DNA of 64,000 bases. Origin: JBAYDV01 sp041668045 (GTDB lineage: Bacteria; Bacteroidota; Bacteroidia; Bacteroidales; UBA932). The position numbers were made by a program, and so were the translations under genes. The notes beneath the pieces are model-generated. The model ran no database searches, was not told where the DNA came from, and was given only the letters and a program-made list of their open reading frames with translations. Position 1 is the stretch's first letter; each line of letters starts with the position of its first letter. Below, in pieces: positions 8,369-17,460 of this stretch. The DNA lies in NCBI GenBank assembly GCA_041668045.1, contig JBAYDV010000001.1, positions 22,834 to 86,833 on the forward strand, given 5' to 3'.

Positions 8369-10606
8369 TTATTCTCCGCCAGCTTGCAAATGTCTTAACC
8401 AAAACCTATCCATAGTTTCATACAAATGACGTCTAGTATTGGCGCCAAGATATATACTATGAGTTCTATTAGGATATATCATAAGATTAAACATTTTATT
8501 ACACTGAATGAGTTTATTAATTAATAGTTCACAGTTCTGATAATGTACATTATCATCTCCTGTCCCGTGTATTATTAATAAATCTCCTTTCAAATTTTGA
8601 ACGAAATTTATTGGCGAACCATTATAAAAACCTAAAGAATCTGTAGAGGGTAATCCCATATATCTTTCCTGATAAACAGTATCATACAATTTCTGATTCA
8701 CCACTGATGCCACAGCTATACCTGTTTTATAAATATCTGGATATTTAAACATAGCATGAAGTGTTGAAGCTCCTCCTCCACTCCATCCCCAAATACCTAT
8801 TCTATCTTTATCTACAAATTTATAAGTTTTACATATTTTCTTCACAGCTGCTGCATGATCTGCAGGCCCTATAGTACCCACTTTTTCATAAACACATTTT
8901 CTCCATTCTCTTCCTTTAGGCATATTAGTTCCTCGTGGGTCGACACTCATAACGATATATCCTTGTTCTGCCAAGAAATGATGCCATAAATCTCCTCCTT
9001 TCCAAGTATTCATAACAGTCGAAGAAGCAGGCTCTCCATATATTTGAAATATAACTGGATATTTTTTATTAGGATCGAATTTTTCAGGTTTAATCATCCA
9101 TCCATCAAGTGTAGCAACACCTATATTCACTTTAAAAAACTCTTTCTGGTTTAATTCTAAAGCATCATACTTAGCTTTCAAAGTATGATTATCTTCAAGC
9201 ACCATGATTGTTTTATGATCTGGCAGAGACACTATATCATAATACGAAGGAGTAGAGGCATTATTAAATTCATGCACTGCATATTTTGCATCTGATGTTA
9301 ACTGATACAGATGCGTACCTTCTTCTCCTTTAGGGGTAACTCTTTCTGCTTCGCCATTGCCATTTAATTTACTTCTATACAGATACTGGTCTATCGCACT
9401 ATAAGGTGAAGCTAGATAATACACATATCCTCCTTTCTCGTCGATACAAACTATTTTTATAACATCGAACTCACCTTTAGTAATAAGTTTTTCTTTACTT
9501 CCATCTCTTTTGACTTTATATAGATGACGCCAACCATCCTTCTCACTAGTCCAAGTGAAATATTTTTCTTTATCTAACCAAACTATATTATCATGAATAT
9601 CTAAGAAAGCCTCATCAGTTTCTGTTAAGATATTAGTAAACTCCATAGTATTCGCATCAGCTATAAAGACTTTATTAGTATTCTGCAACCTATTAAGCTG
9701 TTGAATCATAAGCTTATTAGAATTTGGTATAAAATCCATTCTAGCTAAATAATGATTTCTCGGATCTCCTGGGATTTTAAACCATTTACTCTTACCCGTG
9801 GCAATGTTTACAACACCAACCTTTACTGCAGAATTTGTAGTACCTACCTTTGGATAAGGGAAAGGGTGAATTTTAGAGTATATGGAATCAGTGTAATTAA
9901 TTATATCAAATACCCCTGTACCTTCTGTATCACTATGCCAATATGCTATCGTTTTACCATCCGGACTCCATCTAAACCCATCTCTATCATCTAATTCTTC
10001 CTCATAAACCCAATCAAAAGTACCATTAATAACTGATTCGCTACCATCGCTCGTTAACTGTTTAATGCTAGATGTTGATAAATCTTCGACATAAATATTG
10101 TTTTTAGAAACATAAGCTACTTTATCTCCAGAAGGAGAAAACTTAGCAAACATAAGACTAGATACTTCAAGCTTCTTCCCTAATTGAATTAATTCTCCAG
10201 TTTTAGTATTTAAAACCCAATAATCTCCTCTTGTATGATATCTCCATACTCTACGAGTATTAGTAAAAATTAAAATTTTGGAATCATCATCAGACCAACT
10301 ATAATCATACACAAACAAAGGTTTTTTCTTACCTTCAGGTATCAATTCAGAAGCATCAACTAAAATCTGTTTAGAATTATCTTTTACATTATATTTTACT
10401 ATATCATATCCTAAACCTTTAGAGTTTATTTCTAATGTAGAATAAGATATATTATCTTTCATCCATCTGAGATTTGCTACTCCTTTACTTGAATATTTAC
10501 TTGAATTAAATATATCATTAAGAGTTAATTTATTCTGAGCGGAACTTGATATCAGACTTATACAGCTAAAGACTAAAAGTGAGATAAAATAAATGTTTTT
10601 TTTCAT
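8369..10606 (-). CDS. dipeptidyl peptidase IV (S9B family), exported
   Basis: A 745-residue prolyl-dipeptidyl peptidase that removes Xaa-Pro dipeptides from peptide N-termini, probably in the periplasm. It has a signal peptide (about residues 1-23, ending near SSSAQ). A beta-propeller domain (about 40-480) carries the double-Glu motif YEEELDDRDGF that binds the substrate amino group. The C-terminal alpha/beta-hydrolase domain has the nucleophile Ser in GWSGGGAST, the Asp in GTGDDNVHYQN and the His in NRTHSIY. All catalytic residues are intact. It is the first gene of the lysine cluster transcript, with a possible -7 box at 10636-10643. In Bacteroidota such enzymes support use of dietary or host protein as amino-acid source. 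Confidence 0.93.
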   Translation of the reverse strand: MKKNIYFISLLVFSCISLISSSAQNKLTLNDIFNSSKYSSKGVANLRWMKDNISYSTLEINSKGLGYDIVKYNVKDNSKQILVDASELIPEGKKKPLFVYDYSWSDDDSKILIFTNTRRVWRYHTRGDYWVLNTKTGELIQLGKKLEVSSLMFAKFSPSGDKVAYVSKNNIYVEDLSTSSIKQLTSDGSESVINGTFDWVYEEELDDRDGFRWSPDGKTIAYWHSDTEGTGVFDIINYTDSIYSKIHPFPYPKVGTTNSAVKVGVVNIATGKSKWFKIPGDPRNHYLARMDFIPNSNKLMIQQLNRLQNTNKVFIADANTMEFTNILTETDEAFLDIHDNIVWLDKEKYFTWTSEKDGWRHLYKVKRDGSKEKLITKGEFDVIKIVCIDEKGGYVYYLASPYSAIDQYLYRSKLNGNGEAERVTPKGEEGTHLYQLTSDAKYAVHEFNNASTPSYYDIVSLPDHKTIMVLEDNHTLKAKYDALELNQKEFFKVNIGVATLDGWMIKPEKFDPNKKYPVIFQIYGEPASSTVMNTWKGGDLWHHFLAEQGYIVMSVDPRGTNMPKGREWRKCVYEKVGTIGPADHAAAVKKICKTYKFVDKDRIGIWGWSGGGASTLHAMFKYPDIYKTGIAVASVVNQKLYDTVYQERYMGLPSTDSLGFYNGSPINFVQNLKGDLLIIHGTGDDNVHYQNCELLINKLIQCNKMFNLMIYPNRTHSIYLGANTRRHLYETMDRFWLRHLQAGGE

Positions 10607-10635
10607 GCTAATTCTTCAAACTTAATATTAAGTTA

Positions 10636-10643
10636 CAAATATA
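10636..10643 (-). promoter_or_regulatory. candidate -7 box (TATATTTG) for the dipeptidyl peptidase/dap operon
   Basis: Read on the minus strand this is TATATTTG, an exact match to the Bacteroidetes -7 consensus TAnnTTTG, 30 bases upstream of the ATG at 10606. I see no good -33 TTG at the right spacing, so confidence is moderate. Confidence 0.4.
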
Positions 10644-10700
10644 CTTAAAATGAAAATTATATTTAACATATAATAACATTAAATATCAAAAAAAAGTATT

Positions 10701-11393
10701 TTACCCGAAAATTTTATTATTATTCTCTACTAGATTAGCTATAAACTTATCATCTCTACGTTTAATCCTTACATCTGTAATTTTTTTTAATTGAGATAAT
10801 GAATGTAAATCAGATCCTATAAAATCGTACATTCCATTTTTCTTAAGATACTTAAGAATCTTCATTGATTCTTTTCCATAGATACCTATATATGACAGAG
10901 CGTTCATTTGCAATAGGCAGCCCATATCCTTTACTTTATCGTAAAATTTTAAATCCTGATATTGATATAAATATCGCTCAGGATGCGCTAATATAGGCTT
11001 ATAATCATTTAATACAAGATTAAAAATAGTATCTAAAATATTATTAGATTTATAGTAATATGACATCTCTATAAGAACATATTTATCTGAACCATTAAAG
11101 GTTAATTTTGGAAGAAAATTCTCAAAATCCTCTACCACCATATATTCTGCAGCTAATCTGACGTCAATATCTACAGCTGGAAGTATCGTCTTTTTAAATT
11201 CATTAAAATGTTCAATAATAATATTTTCATTGCTATTAGGATATACATCTGGATTAAGGTGTGGCGTTAAAAACAACTTTTTCACACCCATCTCTTGCAT
11301 TTTTTTTAACGCACTGATTGAATCTTCAGCTTTCCTGAAACCGTCATCTACGCCAAAAAGAATATGAGAATGTATATCATTTTTTAATATCAT
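10701..11393 (-). CDS. PHP-family tyrosine-protein phosphatase (CpsB/YwqE type)
   Basis: A 230-residue metal-dependent phosphatase of the polymerase-and-histidinol-phosphatase superfamily. Metal ligands are visible at the N-terminus (NDIHSHILFGVDDG), in the middle (THPHLNP-like LTPHLNP and AHPERY) and at the C-terminus (GSDLHSL). Members such as CpsB and YwqE dephosphorylate the tyrosine-rich tail of the capsule kinase. The kinase is encoded 9 bases upstream, so that is the likely partner. It is the last gene of the wza-wzc-phosphatase unit. Length is slightly below the usual 240-255. Confidence 0.9.
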   Translation of the reverse strand: MILKNDIHSHILFGVDDGFRKAEDSISALKKMQEMGVKKLFLTPHLNPDVYPNSNENIIIEHFNEFKKTILPAVDIDVRLAAEYMVVEDFENFLPKLTFNGSDKYVLIEMSYYYKSNNILDTIFNLVLNDYKPILAHPERYLYQYQDLKFYDKVKDMGCLLQMNALSYIGIYGKESMKILKYLKKNGMYDFIGSDLHSLSQLKKITDVRIKRRDDKFIANLVENNNKIFG

Positions 11394-11402
11394 TTTATAC
11401 TA

Positions 11403-13904
11403 TCATTTTTTAAATTTAGAGGATTCTTTATTTTTACTTTTATCACTTTGCGAATAACCATAGATTCCAGCATTACCATAGCCATAGCCATAACCATAAC
11501 CACTTCCGTATCCATAGCTTGAATATCCTAAAATCTTTTTACTCATATATAAATCATTTAAAACTATATTCACATTTTTCAATTTTTTAGAATTTATAGT
11601 TTTATTAATCAAAGGAATAGTATCTAATCTTGTATAATTAGATTTCACAACATATAATGTAGAATCTACGAATTTATTTATTATAAGAGCATCAGAAACA
11701 GGCATAAAAGGAGCTGAATCACAAATTATATAATCATATTTATCTTTAAAATAATTAAAAATCTCTGCGATTTTTGGAGAAGCTAAAAGCTCAGTTGGAT
11801 TTGGTGGTACGAAACCACTAAATATTATATCTAAATTAGGCTCGATTTTTGATTTTGTAGGAAGCTGGTCAATATTATCTGCTTTACCGATTAAATAACC
11901 TACTACACTATTCTTTTTAACATGTTCAATCGTAGATAATCTCTGTTCCAAAACAGGTTTTCTTAAATCCAAGCCTATCAATAATACTTTACCATGTAAA
12001 TGAGACAAAGAAACAGCTAAATTCACTGCGATATAACTTTTACCTTCACCAGGAAAAGAAGAAGTAACTTGAATAATATTTCCTTTTAAAAACTGAAGAT
12101 TAGTTCTTAACATTCTAAAAGCCTCTGATTTTATATCTCTTCCACTAGCTTTTATAAAAGTTTGAGTATCATCAGAATGAGGTAAAGTAGCTAAAATTGG
12201 AATATCTGTTAAATTTTCAAGATCTTCTTGAGTTACTACTTTATATCTAAATAGCTTAATACCCCACACAATTAGAGGAGGTAAAGAAACTCCTAGTATC
12301 AAAGCTATTAAATAAATCATTTCTTTTTTTGGGGCAATAGGAATATTGTCTCCAAAAGCAGGTTCTACTACTCTAACATTATCTACGATAGAATATAGAG
12401 CTATCTGAGTCTCTTCTTTCTTCTGTCTAAGCATCACGTAAAGAGGCTCGATAATATCCTGTTTTCTAGTTATTTCAGCTAAACGAACTTGTTGACCAGG
12501 AATAACAGAAATTTGCTTAATATTAGAAGATATAGTCTTATCCAACTCTTGTTCTTGAATAGAATATGATTTATCCAAGCTGGATATTGTTTCCAAAATA
12601 CTTTCTCTATTATCAGCTAATCGTTTATTCAAGATTAAGACTCTAGGGTTATTTTCACTTGAATTTATCAATAATCTATTTCTTAATATAACAGATTCAT
12701 TATAAATATTAATTGTCGAATTTAGACCTTCATCTGCAAATCCAGCAGCTGGAATAACTTTATAATCTCCCGAATCATTATCTTTCATATAATCAGAGAC
12801 CATTGCCAACAATTTTCTCTGAAGTTGAACCTCTGTTAATTTTTTTCTAAATTCAGATCCTGACTCTAAAGACAGTTTTGACTGAGATGATAAATCTATA
12901 AGAGTATTAGATGTTTGATAATTTTTAATCTCATCTTCGACATCCTCTAACTGCTTTGATATCTCGGCTAATCTACTATTAATAAATGAAAGAGCACCCA
13001 TATTTGATTCATTTTTAAGAGTCCTGGCTTGAAGATTATAAACAGATATTAACTTATTTAATATATCTTCTGCTCTATTTGGATTTGAATCTTTTAAAGA
13101 TAACTCTATAACATCTGTTTTTGACATTTTATCGCCTAGATTTACTATACTCATATTAGAGACTATAGATTTCGCAGTAGCATATGGCTGATTATAAGAC
13201 CAGGTATATGAAGCTCCTGCTTCCATCGCTTTCTCATTAGTTATACTGATTCTATAGACTAAATCCCCTCTTGATTTTTTTGTTTTATATTCAAAGTTAG
13301 AAATCTTACCAAAAGAGTATAAAATATCCTTATCTACATCTTGATCCTCACCATTAACACTAAGATCTAATATTTTATAGGTCTTAGCATCCTCCATTTT
13401 ATATTTCATATATAAACTGGTAATATTGTTCGAGTTATTACTCTGTGTAGTATTATTACTATAAACTTGATTATTTAAAACTTTTCCAGAAAAAGGATTA
13501 TTTTTATAATAATAAGTATCAGCATCAAAAATAAAATTGTCCTCCTTTGCATACTGATTATTCAGATTTAAATCAGTAACGACTTTGGACATTAATGATG
13601 GAGATTTCATAATATAAATTTCATCATCTATATTCATTCCTTGATGCTCTCCTGTAAGGTCAAACATAAAAGATAATTGCTTAGATGAGGATCCTTGGCT
13701 TTCACGAACCAACATAACAGATATAGTTCTATTATATATCGGGGTTACTGTTTTTAAATATAGATAAGACGCACACAATACTGCAACGATCGATATTATT
13801 ATCCAATATTTAAGGTTCCATATAAGTATAAATATATCACGGATATTTATTTCCTGATCATTATCCGCTACTTTATTACTTGAATTTTCTATATTATTCT
13901 CCAT
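11403..13904 (-). CDS. Wzc-type polysaccharide co-polymerase/tyrosine autokinase
   Basis: An 833-residue bacterial tyrosine kinase that controls chain length and export of capsule or exopolysaccharide. Two membrane segments (near residue 35-55 and about 535-555) flank a long periplasmic Wzz/GNVR domain with coiled-coil stretches. The cytoplasmic CpsD-like kinase domain (about 590-800) has Walker A SSFPGEGKSYIA, Walker A' LLIGLDLRKP and Walker B YDYIICDSAPF. The extreme C-terminus carries a dense Tyr/Gly run (about residues 792-818, with repeated GYGYGYG), the expected autophosphorylation cluster. It lies between the Wza-like lipoprotein gene and the phosphatase gene. No glycosyltransferases are next to it, so the polysaccharide locus it serves lies elsewhere. 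Confidence 0.92.
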   Translation of the reverse strand: MENNIENSSNKVADNDQEINIRDIFILIWNLKYWIIISIVAVLCASYLYLKTVTPIYNRTISVMLVRESQGSSSKQLSFMFDLTGEHQGMNIDDEIYIMKSPSLMSKVVTDLNLNNQYAKEDNFIFDADTYYYKNNPFSGKVLNNQVYSNNTTQSNNSNNITSLYMKYKMEDAKTYKILDLSVNGEDQDVDKDILYSFGKISNFEYKTKKSRGDLVYRISITNEKAMEAGASYTWSYNQPYATAKSIVSNMSIVNLGDKMSKTDVIELSLKDSNPNRAEDILNKLISVYNLQARTLKNESNMGALSFINSRLAEISKQLEDVEDEIKNYQTSNTLIDLSSQSKLSLESGSEFRKKLTEVQLQRKLLAMVSDYMKDNDSGDYKVIPAAGFADEGLNSTINIYNESVILRNRLLINSSENNPRVLILNKRLADNRESILETISSLDKSYSIQEQELDKTISSNIKQISVIPGQQVRLAEITRKQDIIEPLYVMLRQKKEETQIALYSIVDNVRVVEPAFGDNIPIAPKKEMIYLIALILGVSLPPLIVWGIKLFRYKVVTQEDLENLTDIPILATLPHSDDTQTFIKASGRDIKSEAFRMLRTNLQFLKGNIIQVTSSFPGEGKSYIAVNLAVSLSHLHGKVLLIGLDLRKPVLEQRLSTIEHVKKNSVVGYLIGKADNIDQLPTKSKIEPNLDIIFSGFVPPNPTELLASPKIAEIFNYFKDKYDYIICDSAPFMPVSDALIINKFVDSTLYVVKSNYTRLDTIPLINKTINSKKLKNVNIVLNDLYMSKKILGYSSYGYGSGYGYGYGYGNAGIYGYSQSDKSKNKESSKFKK

Positions 13905-13926
13905 TTTTTTAAAATTTCCTTTCTTT

Positions 13927-14706
13927 TTAAGAATTAGCTAATATTAACGATATTACTGTTACTATAGTAGTAATACTTGAAAATATGATACTCCAAAGTC
14001 CAGTGGCCATCGTTCCCTGAGCGACTCTAGAAGGGCTCTGAGGAACATAGATAACATCATTTTGTTGTAAATAGAAATATGGAGAACTTAAAATTGAACT
14101 ATTTTTAAGATTAATCTTAAAATGTTCCTGTTTTCCATCTATTTCTCTAATTAATATAATATTATCTCTCTGAGCTGTTAATAGCAAATCTCCAGCGATT
14201 CCTAAGGCTTCCAAGACATTAATTTTTTCAGTATTAATATTATAAGTTCCTGGAGATTTCACTTCTCCAAGTATAGTAACTTTATAATTAGTAATTTTCA
14301 CATAAACGATAGGATCCTTGACGTCTTTACTTATCTCTTGTGTAAGATAATTTACTAACTCTGAACGCGTCATTCCTTCAACTTTAATTTTTCCAAGAAT
14401 AGGAAAGTCAATACAACCTTCAGAATCTACAGTATATTTAAGTATACTATTTTCAGGATTATAACTTGTATTAGTGCTTCCTTCTGATAAGGAAAGATTG
14501 TATGGCTGTACTACCATTTTATCAGGACCTGAAACTACAATAGATAAGACATCATCTTTTTTAATTTTAGTTTCATATTTCGTCTGCATCTCTTTAGGCT
14601 TAGTCTGCTCTATATTTTGAAAATATAAAATCTCTTTTGAACTAGCACATCCACTTAGCCATAAAATAACTATTCCTAATAATAATGGAACGAAAATCTT
14701 TTTCAT
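13927..14706 (-). CDS. Wza-like polysaccharide biosynthesis/export lipoprotein
   Basis: A 259-residue outer-membrane polysaccharide export protein. A lipoprotein signal with lipobox WLSGC ends at about residue 20. The poly-export domain covers about 40-130, a SLBB domain (ITNYKVTILGEVKSPGTYNI) about 145-215, and the C-terminus is a hydrophobic segment of some 24 residues, as in Wza relatives that span the outer membrane with a C-terminal helix. Start is ATG at 14706, about 50 bases downstream of a consensus -7 box. It is the first gene of a three-gene unit with the Wzc-like kinase (22-base gap) and its phosphatase. Confidence 0.9.
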   Translation of the reverse strand: MKKIFVPLLLGIVILWLSGCASSKEILYFQNIEQTKPKEMQTKYETKIKKDDVLSIVVSGPDKMVVQPYNLSLSEGSTNTSYNPENSILKYTVDSEGCIDFPILGKIKVEGMTRSELVNYLTQEISKDVKDPIVYVKITNYKVTILGEVKSPGTYNINTEKINVLEALGIAGDLLLTAQRDNIILIREIDGKQEHFKINLKNSSILSSPYFYLQQNDVIYVPQSPSRVAQGTMATGLWSIIFSSITTIVTVISLILANS

Positions 14707-14730
14707 TATATAATTAAATTAAAATATAAG

Positions 14731-14760
14731 TTGATAATTCTACATACTAACTTATATTTG
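14731..14760 (+). promoter_or_regulatory. Bacteroidetes-type promoter for the AI-2E transporter gene
   Basis: TTG at 14731-14733, then exactly 19 bases, then TATATTTG at 14753-14760. This matches the -33/-7 promoter of Bacteroidota. A transcript would start near 14766, about 60 bases before the ATG at 14825. The -7 box abuts the opposite-facing box at 14761-14768. Confidence 0.6.
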
Positions 14761-14768
14761 CAAATATA
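14761..14768 (-). promoter_or_regulatory. candidate -7 box for the wza-wzc-phosphatase operon
   Basis: CAAATATA on the plus strand is TATATTTG on the minus strand, a perfect -7 box. Its mirror image directly precedes it, so 14753-14768 is a 16-bp perfect palindrome that would serve both directions. The upstream -33 region reads AATG rather than TTTG, so this promoter looks weaker than its partner. Confidence 0.5.
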
Positions 14769-14824
14769 TATAATAATCGAATGTAAACATTAAAAATACG
14801 TCTTTTTTTTTATAAATTAGCGAT

Positions 14825-15991
14825 ATGAATAAAAATTTAAGAACTATAACAATAGGAATAAGTACTATTCTTCTACTTCTAAGCATATGGTACCTTAGAT
14901 CGATTCTACTATATGTCATATTAGCATTAGTAGTATCTTTAATAGGTAGACCATTTTTCAAATTAATAACTAAACGAAAATTTATTCCTGATTGGCTAGC
15001 TTCTATAATTACTATATCATTAATGCTTGGTATATTCGTCAGTTTATTCTTTTTCTTTTCACCTCTTATATCAAGTATTATTACTAAAATAGCAAGTATT
15101 AATACTTCTAATTTATTAGCTCAAACATCTATTCCATTATTAGATTTTAATCAATGGTTAATTAAGACTATACCTTCATTAGGTGATAATTTTAAAATAG
15201 AAGCTTTAATCCTTGATTATATCAAATCTTCAATTGATATTTCCATTATACAAAACACATTTTCATCCATAACTGGTGCTATAATCGATCTAGCTATAGG
15301 CATATTTTCAGTAGTCTTTATTTCTTTCTTCTTCATTAAAAATCAAGGATTAGCCACCAACTTTATAGCCAAATCGGTATCTGCCAAATATGAAAAAAAT
15401 GTAAGACATGCTTCAAAAGCCATAACTGATTTACTTGAAAGATATTTTATAGGTATTTTACTGGAATCAACTTGTATTACCATTTTAAATACATTAGGAC
15501 TTACTATTATAGCTCAGATGGATTTTTCTTTAGCTGTGGTTATAGGATTAACTACTGGTATATTAAATATCATACCATACGTAGGCCCATTATGTGGTCA
15601 TATTGTAGCAGTATTAATGGGTTTAGTTACTTACGGCACCATGGGTATAGAATCATCTCTAGGCCTATACTTATTAGTGATTTTGGCTATATGCGTCGTA
15701 ACACAATTTATCGATAATTATTTATTTCAACCTTTAATTTACTCTAAAAGCGTAAAAGCTCATCCTCTTGAAATATTCATAATTATCCTTATCGGCGGAC
15801 ATATAGAAGGTATAGTTGGAATGCTAGTAGCTATTCCTTCATATATAGTAATAAGAGTTATCGCTGTGGAATTTTTCTCACATTTTAGATTTGTACAAAA
15901 TTTAGTTGTGAATCCTAATACGGATAAAGAAGAATCGCAGAATTCTAATAATACTATTGATGCAGAAGACAATTCTGAAAATAATGCATAA
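14825..15991 (+). CDS. AI-2E family transporter (PerM/YdiK type membrane protein)
   Basis: A 388-residue polytopic inner-membrane protein. Hydrophobic segments occur near residues 8-60, 65-90 and in the C-terminal half (about 205-345), separated by an amphipathic region. Family markers GILNIIPYVGPL (about 240), FIDNYLFQPLIYSKSV and HPLEIFIIILIGG are clear. The family was named after a proposed role in autoinducer-2 export, but members also act as Na+/H+ antiporters or have unknown substrates, so no substrate is assigned. The C-terminal tail is acidic and Asn-rich (DKEESQNSNN). The gene is monocistronic, with a bidirectional terminator after it. Confidence 0.88.
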   Translation: MNKNLRTITIGISTILLLLSIWYLRSILLYVILALVVSLIGRPFFKLITKRKFIPDWLASIITISLMLGIFVSLFFFFSPLISSIITKIASINTSNLLAQTSIPLLDFNQWLIKTIPSLGDNFKIEALILDYIKSSIDISIIQNTFSSITGAIIDLAIGIFSVVFISFFFIKNQGLATNFIAKSVSAKYEKNVRHASKAITDLLERYFIGILLESTCITILNTLGLTIIAQMDFSLAVVIGLTTGILNIIPYVGPLCGHIVAVLMGLVTYGTMGIESSLGLYLLVILAICVVTQFIDNYLFQPLIYSKSVKAHPLEIFIIILIGGHIEGIVGMLVAIPSYIVIRVIAVEFFSHFRFVQNLVVNPNTDKEESQNSNNTIDAEDNSENNA

Positions 15992-16013
15992 TTACTTATA
16001 GGGAGAAAAAAAG

Positions 16014-16051
16014 AAGGGTAACTAAATTCTATATTTTAGTTACCCTTTTTA
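16014..16051. terminator. bidirectional intrinsic terminator
   Basis: A perfect 13-bp inverted repeat (16014-16026 with 16035-16047) with an 8-base loop, followed by T residues on the plus strand and preceded by a run of A on the other side. It lies between the convergent AI-2E and TPR genes and should end both transcripts. Confidence 0.8.
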
Positions 16052-16071
16052 ATTATATATATTAAATAATA

Positions 16072-17415
16072 TTATTCATTAGTTGTACCCTTGGCTGCCT
16101 GATTCTCTTTTAAGAATGTATCATATTTCTTATAAGCTTTCATATAATCATCAGATTCAGTACGGAAACGGAAATAAATTTGTTTTAAACCATCAGCGAT
16201 TGAAATTTTAAAATCCTTATCGGCAGCAGCATTGAAAGCTCTTTCAAAAGGATCAATAGCATTTTTTAAATCGTCTTCAAATTCTTTATTAAGTTTATTA
16301 TAACCCTCTACGTCATTAATGTCTAATTTATCCATTTTACCTTGAACATCTATAGCCTTATCAAAATAAGTAGTACCTATAGTATAAACACCAAATACAT
16401 ATGTTGAGTCAATAGCATAAGATTTTTCATAACATTTAAATGCATTATCTAAATCTCCCAAATTCTTATAAACATTTCCTTCAGCATAATGTAAAGAAGC
16501 ATTATTAGGTTCATTAGCTTGAGCAGTATGTATAAGTGTTAAAATTTTACTAGGGTCATCATTAGTCTCAAGATAAATATTAATCAAAGAAACAAGAATA
16601 GATTGACTTTTAGGAAATTTTGAAAAACCTTCACTTAATAAAGATTTAGCTCTATCAGTATTTCCATCTTTTCTATATAGCTCAGCTAAAGAAGAAAAAG
16701 CATCTCCTTTCTGATAATATCCTAAATCTATACATTGATTGTAGTATTTGATAGCCTTATCTTTATCTCCTGCTATTTGTGCAGTAACTGCTGTATAATA
16801 AACCATAGTAGAATCAATTTTCTTTACTACTGGATTATCAGATAAAGGTAAAGATGCCTCGAAATATTTACATGCTGTTTTCACATCTCCGATAGCATAT
16901 GCTCCCATAGCCTCATAATCTACATAATAACCTTTTAAAGTAGTCATAGCTTTTATAATATCATCAGATTTCTTGCCATCTTTATCTACTTCTATAGCTT
17001 TATCAAGAGCTTTCTTAGCCTTCGACAAAAGATCTACATCCATAACAGGTTTTGTAATCTGGATAGCAGATAAAATACCTGCTTCACTATAATAAAGAGC
17101 TTTATTATTATAAGTATCTACAGTAAATTTTTTACCATTAATAGCCTTTACTTCAGACTTAAGAACTTTTTGATCTCTTAAAATTAGTTTAGTTTCTACT
17201 TGTGGAGCACCTAACCTCAAACCATTGATTGGTTGGTTATAAGCATTCATATAGGCTTCACCTAATTTAATCCAGGTAGCAGCTTTAGTAGCTTTTTTCG
17301 CATTTTGAGATAATGCTTCAGCCTTCTGAACAGCTTTTACTACTTGATCTTTCGACTGTGCAGTCATTGGAATTACTAAAACCAATGATAATAATATTAT
17401 TACAATTCTTTTCAT
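16072..17415 (-). CDS. exported tetratricopeptide-repeat protein
   Basis: A 447-residue protein with a cleavable signal peptide (about 1-20, ending MTAQS). From about residue 160 to 345 there are at least four TPR-like helix pairs (for example AIKYYNQCIDLGYYQKG, NASLHYAEGNVYKNLGDLDN is the clearest). The start of the mature protein is Lys/Ala rich. Such proteins are widespread in the Bacteroidota periplasm as scaffolds; no enzymatic motif is visible and no specific function can be given. It starts 45 bases after gyrA, so the two are probably co-transcribed. Confidence 0.8.
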   Translation of the reverse strand: MKRIVIILLSLVLVIPMTAQSKDQVVKAVQKAEALSQNAKKATKAATWIKLGEAYMNAYNQPINGLRLGAPQVETKLILRDQKVLKSEVKAINGKKFTVDTYNNKALYYSEAGILSAIQITKPVMDVDLLSKAKKALDKAIEVDKDGKKSDDIIKAMTTLKGYYVDYEAMGAYAIGDVKTACKYFEASLPLSDNPVVKKIDSTMVYYTAVTAQIAGDKDKAIKYYNQCIDLGYYQKGDAFSSLAELYRKDGNTDRAKSLLSEGFSKFPKSQSILVSLINIYLETNDDPSKILTLIHTAQANEPNNASLHYAEGNVYKNLGDLDNAFKCYEKSYAIDSTYVFGVYTIGTTYFDKAIDVQGKMDKLDINDVEGYNKLNKEFEDDLKNAIDPFERAFNAAADKDFKISIADGLKQIYFRFRTESDDYMKAYKKYDTFLKENQAAKGTTNE

Positions 17416-17460
17416 GACAATATTGTTAGTTCAATTTTTTTATTAATCTAATTATTTATT

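Noticed and set aside
8351..8402. Upstream TTG start for the dapE-like gene
   Set aside because: It overlaps the peptidase gene and adds 17 residues (KTFASWRRIKIK) not expected in the M20 family; ATG at 8351 is better.
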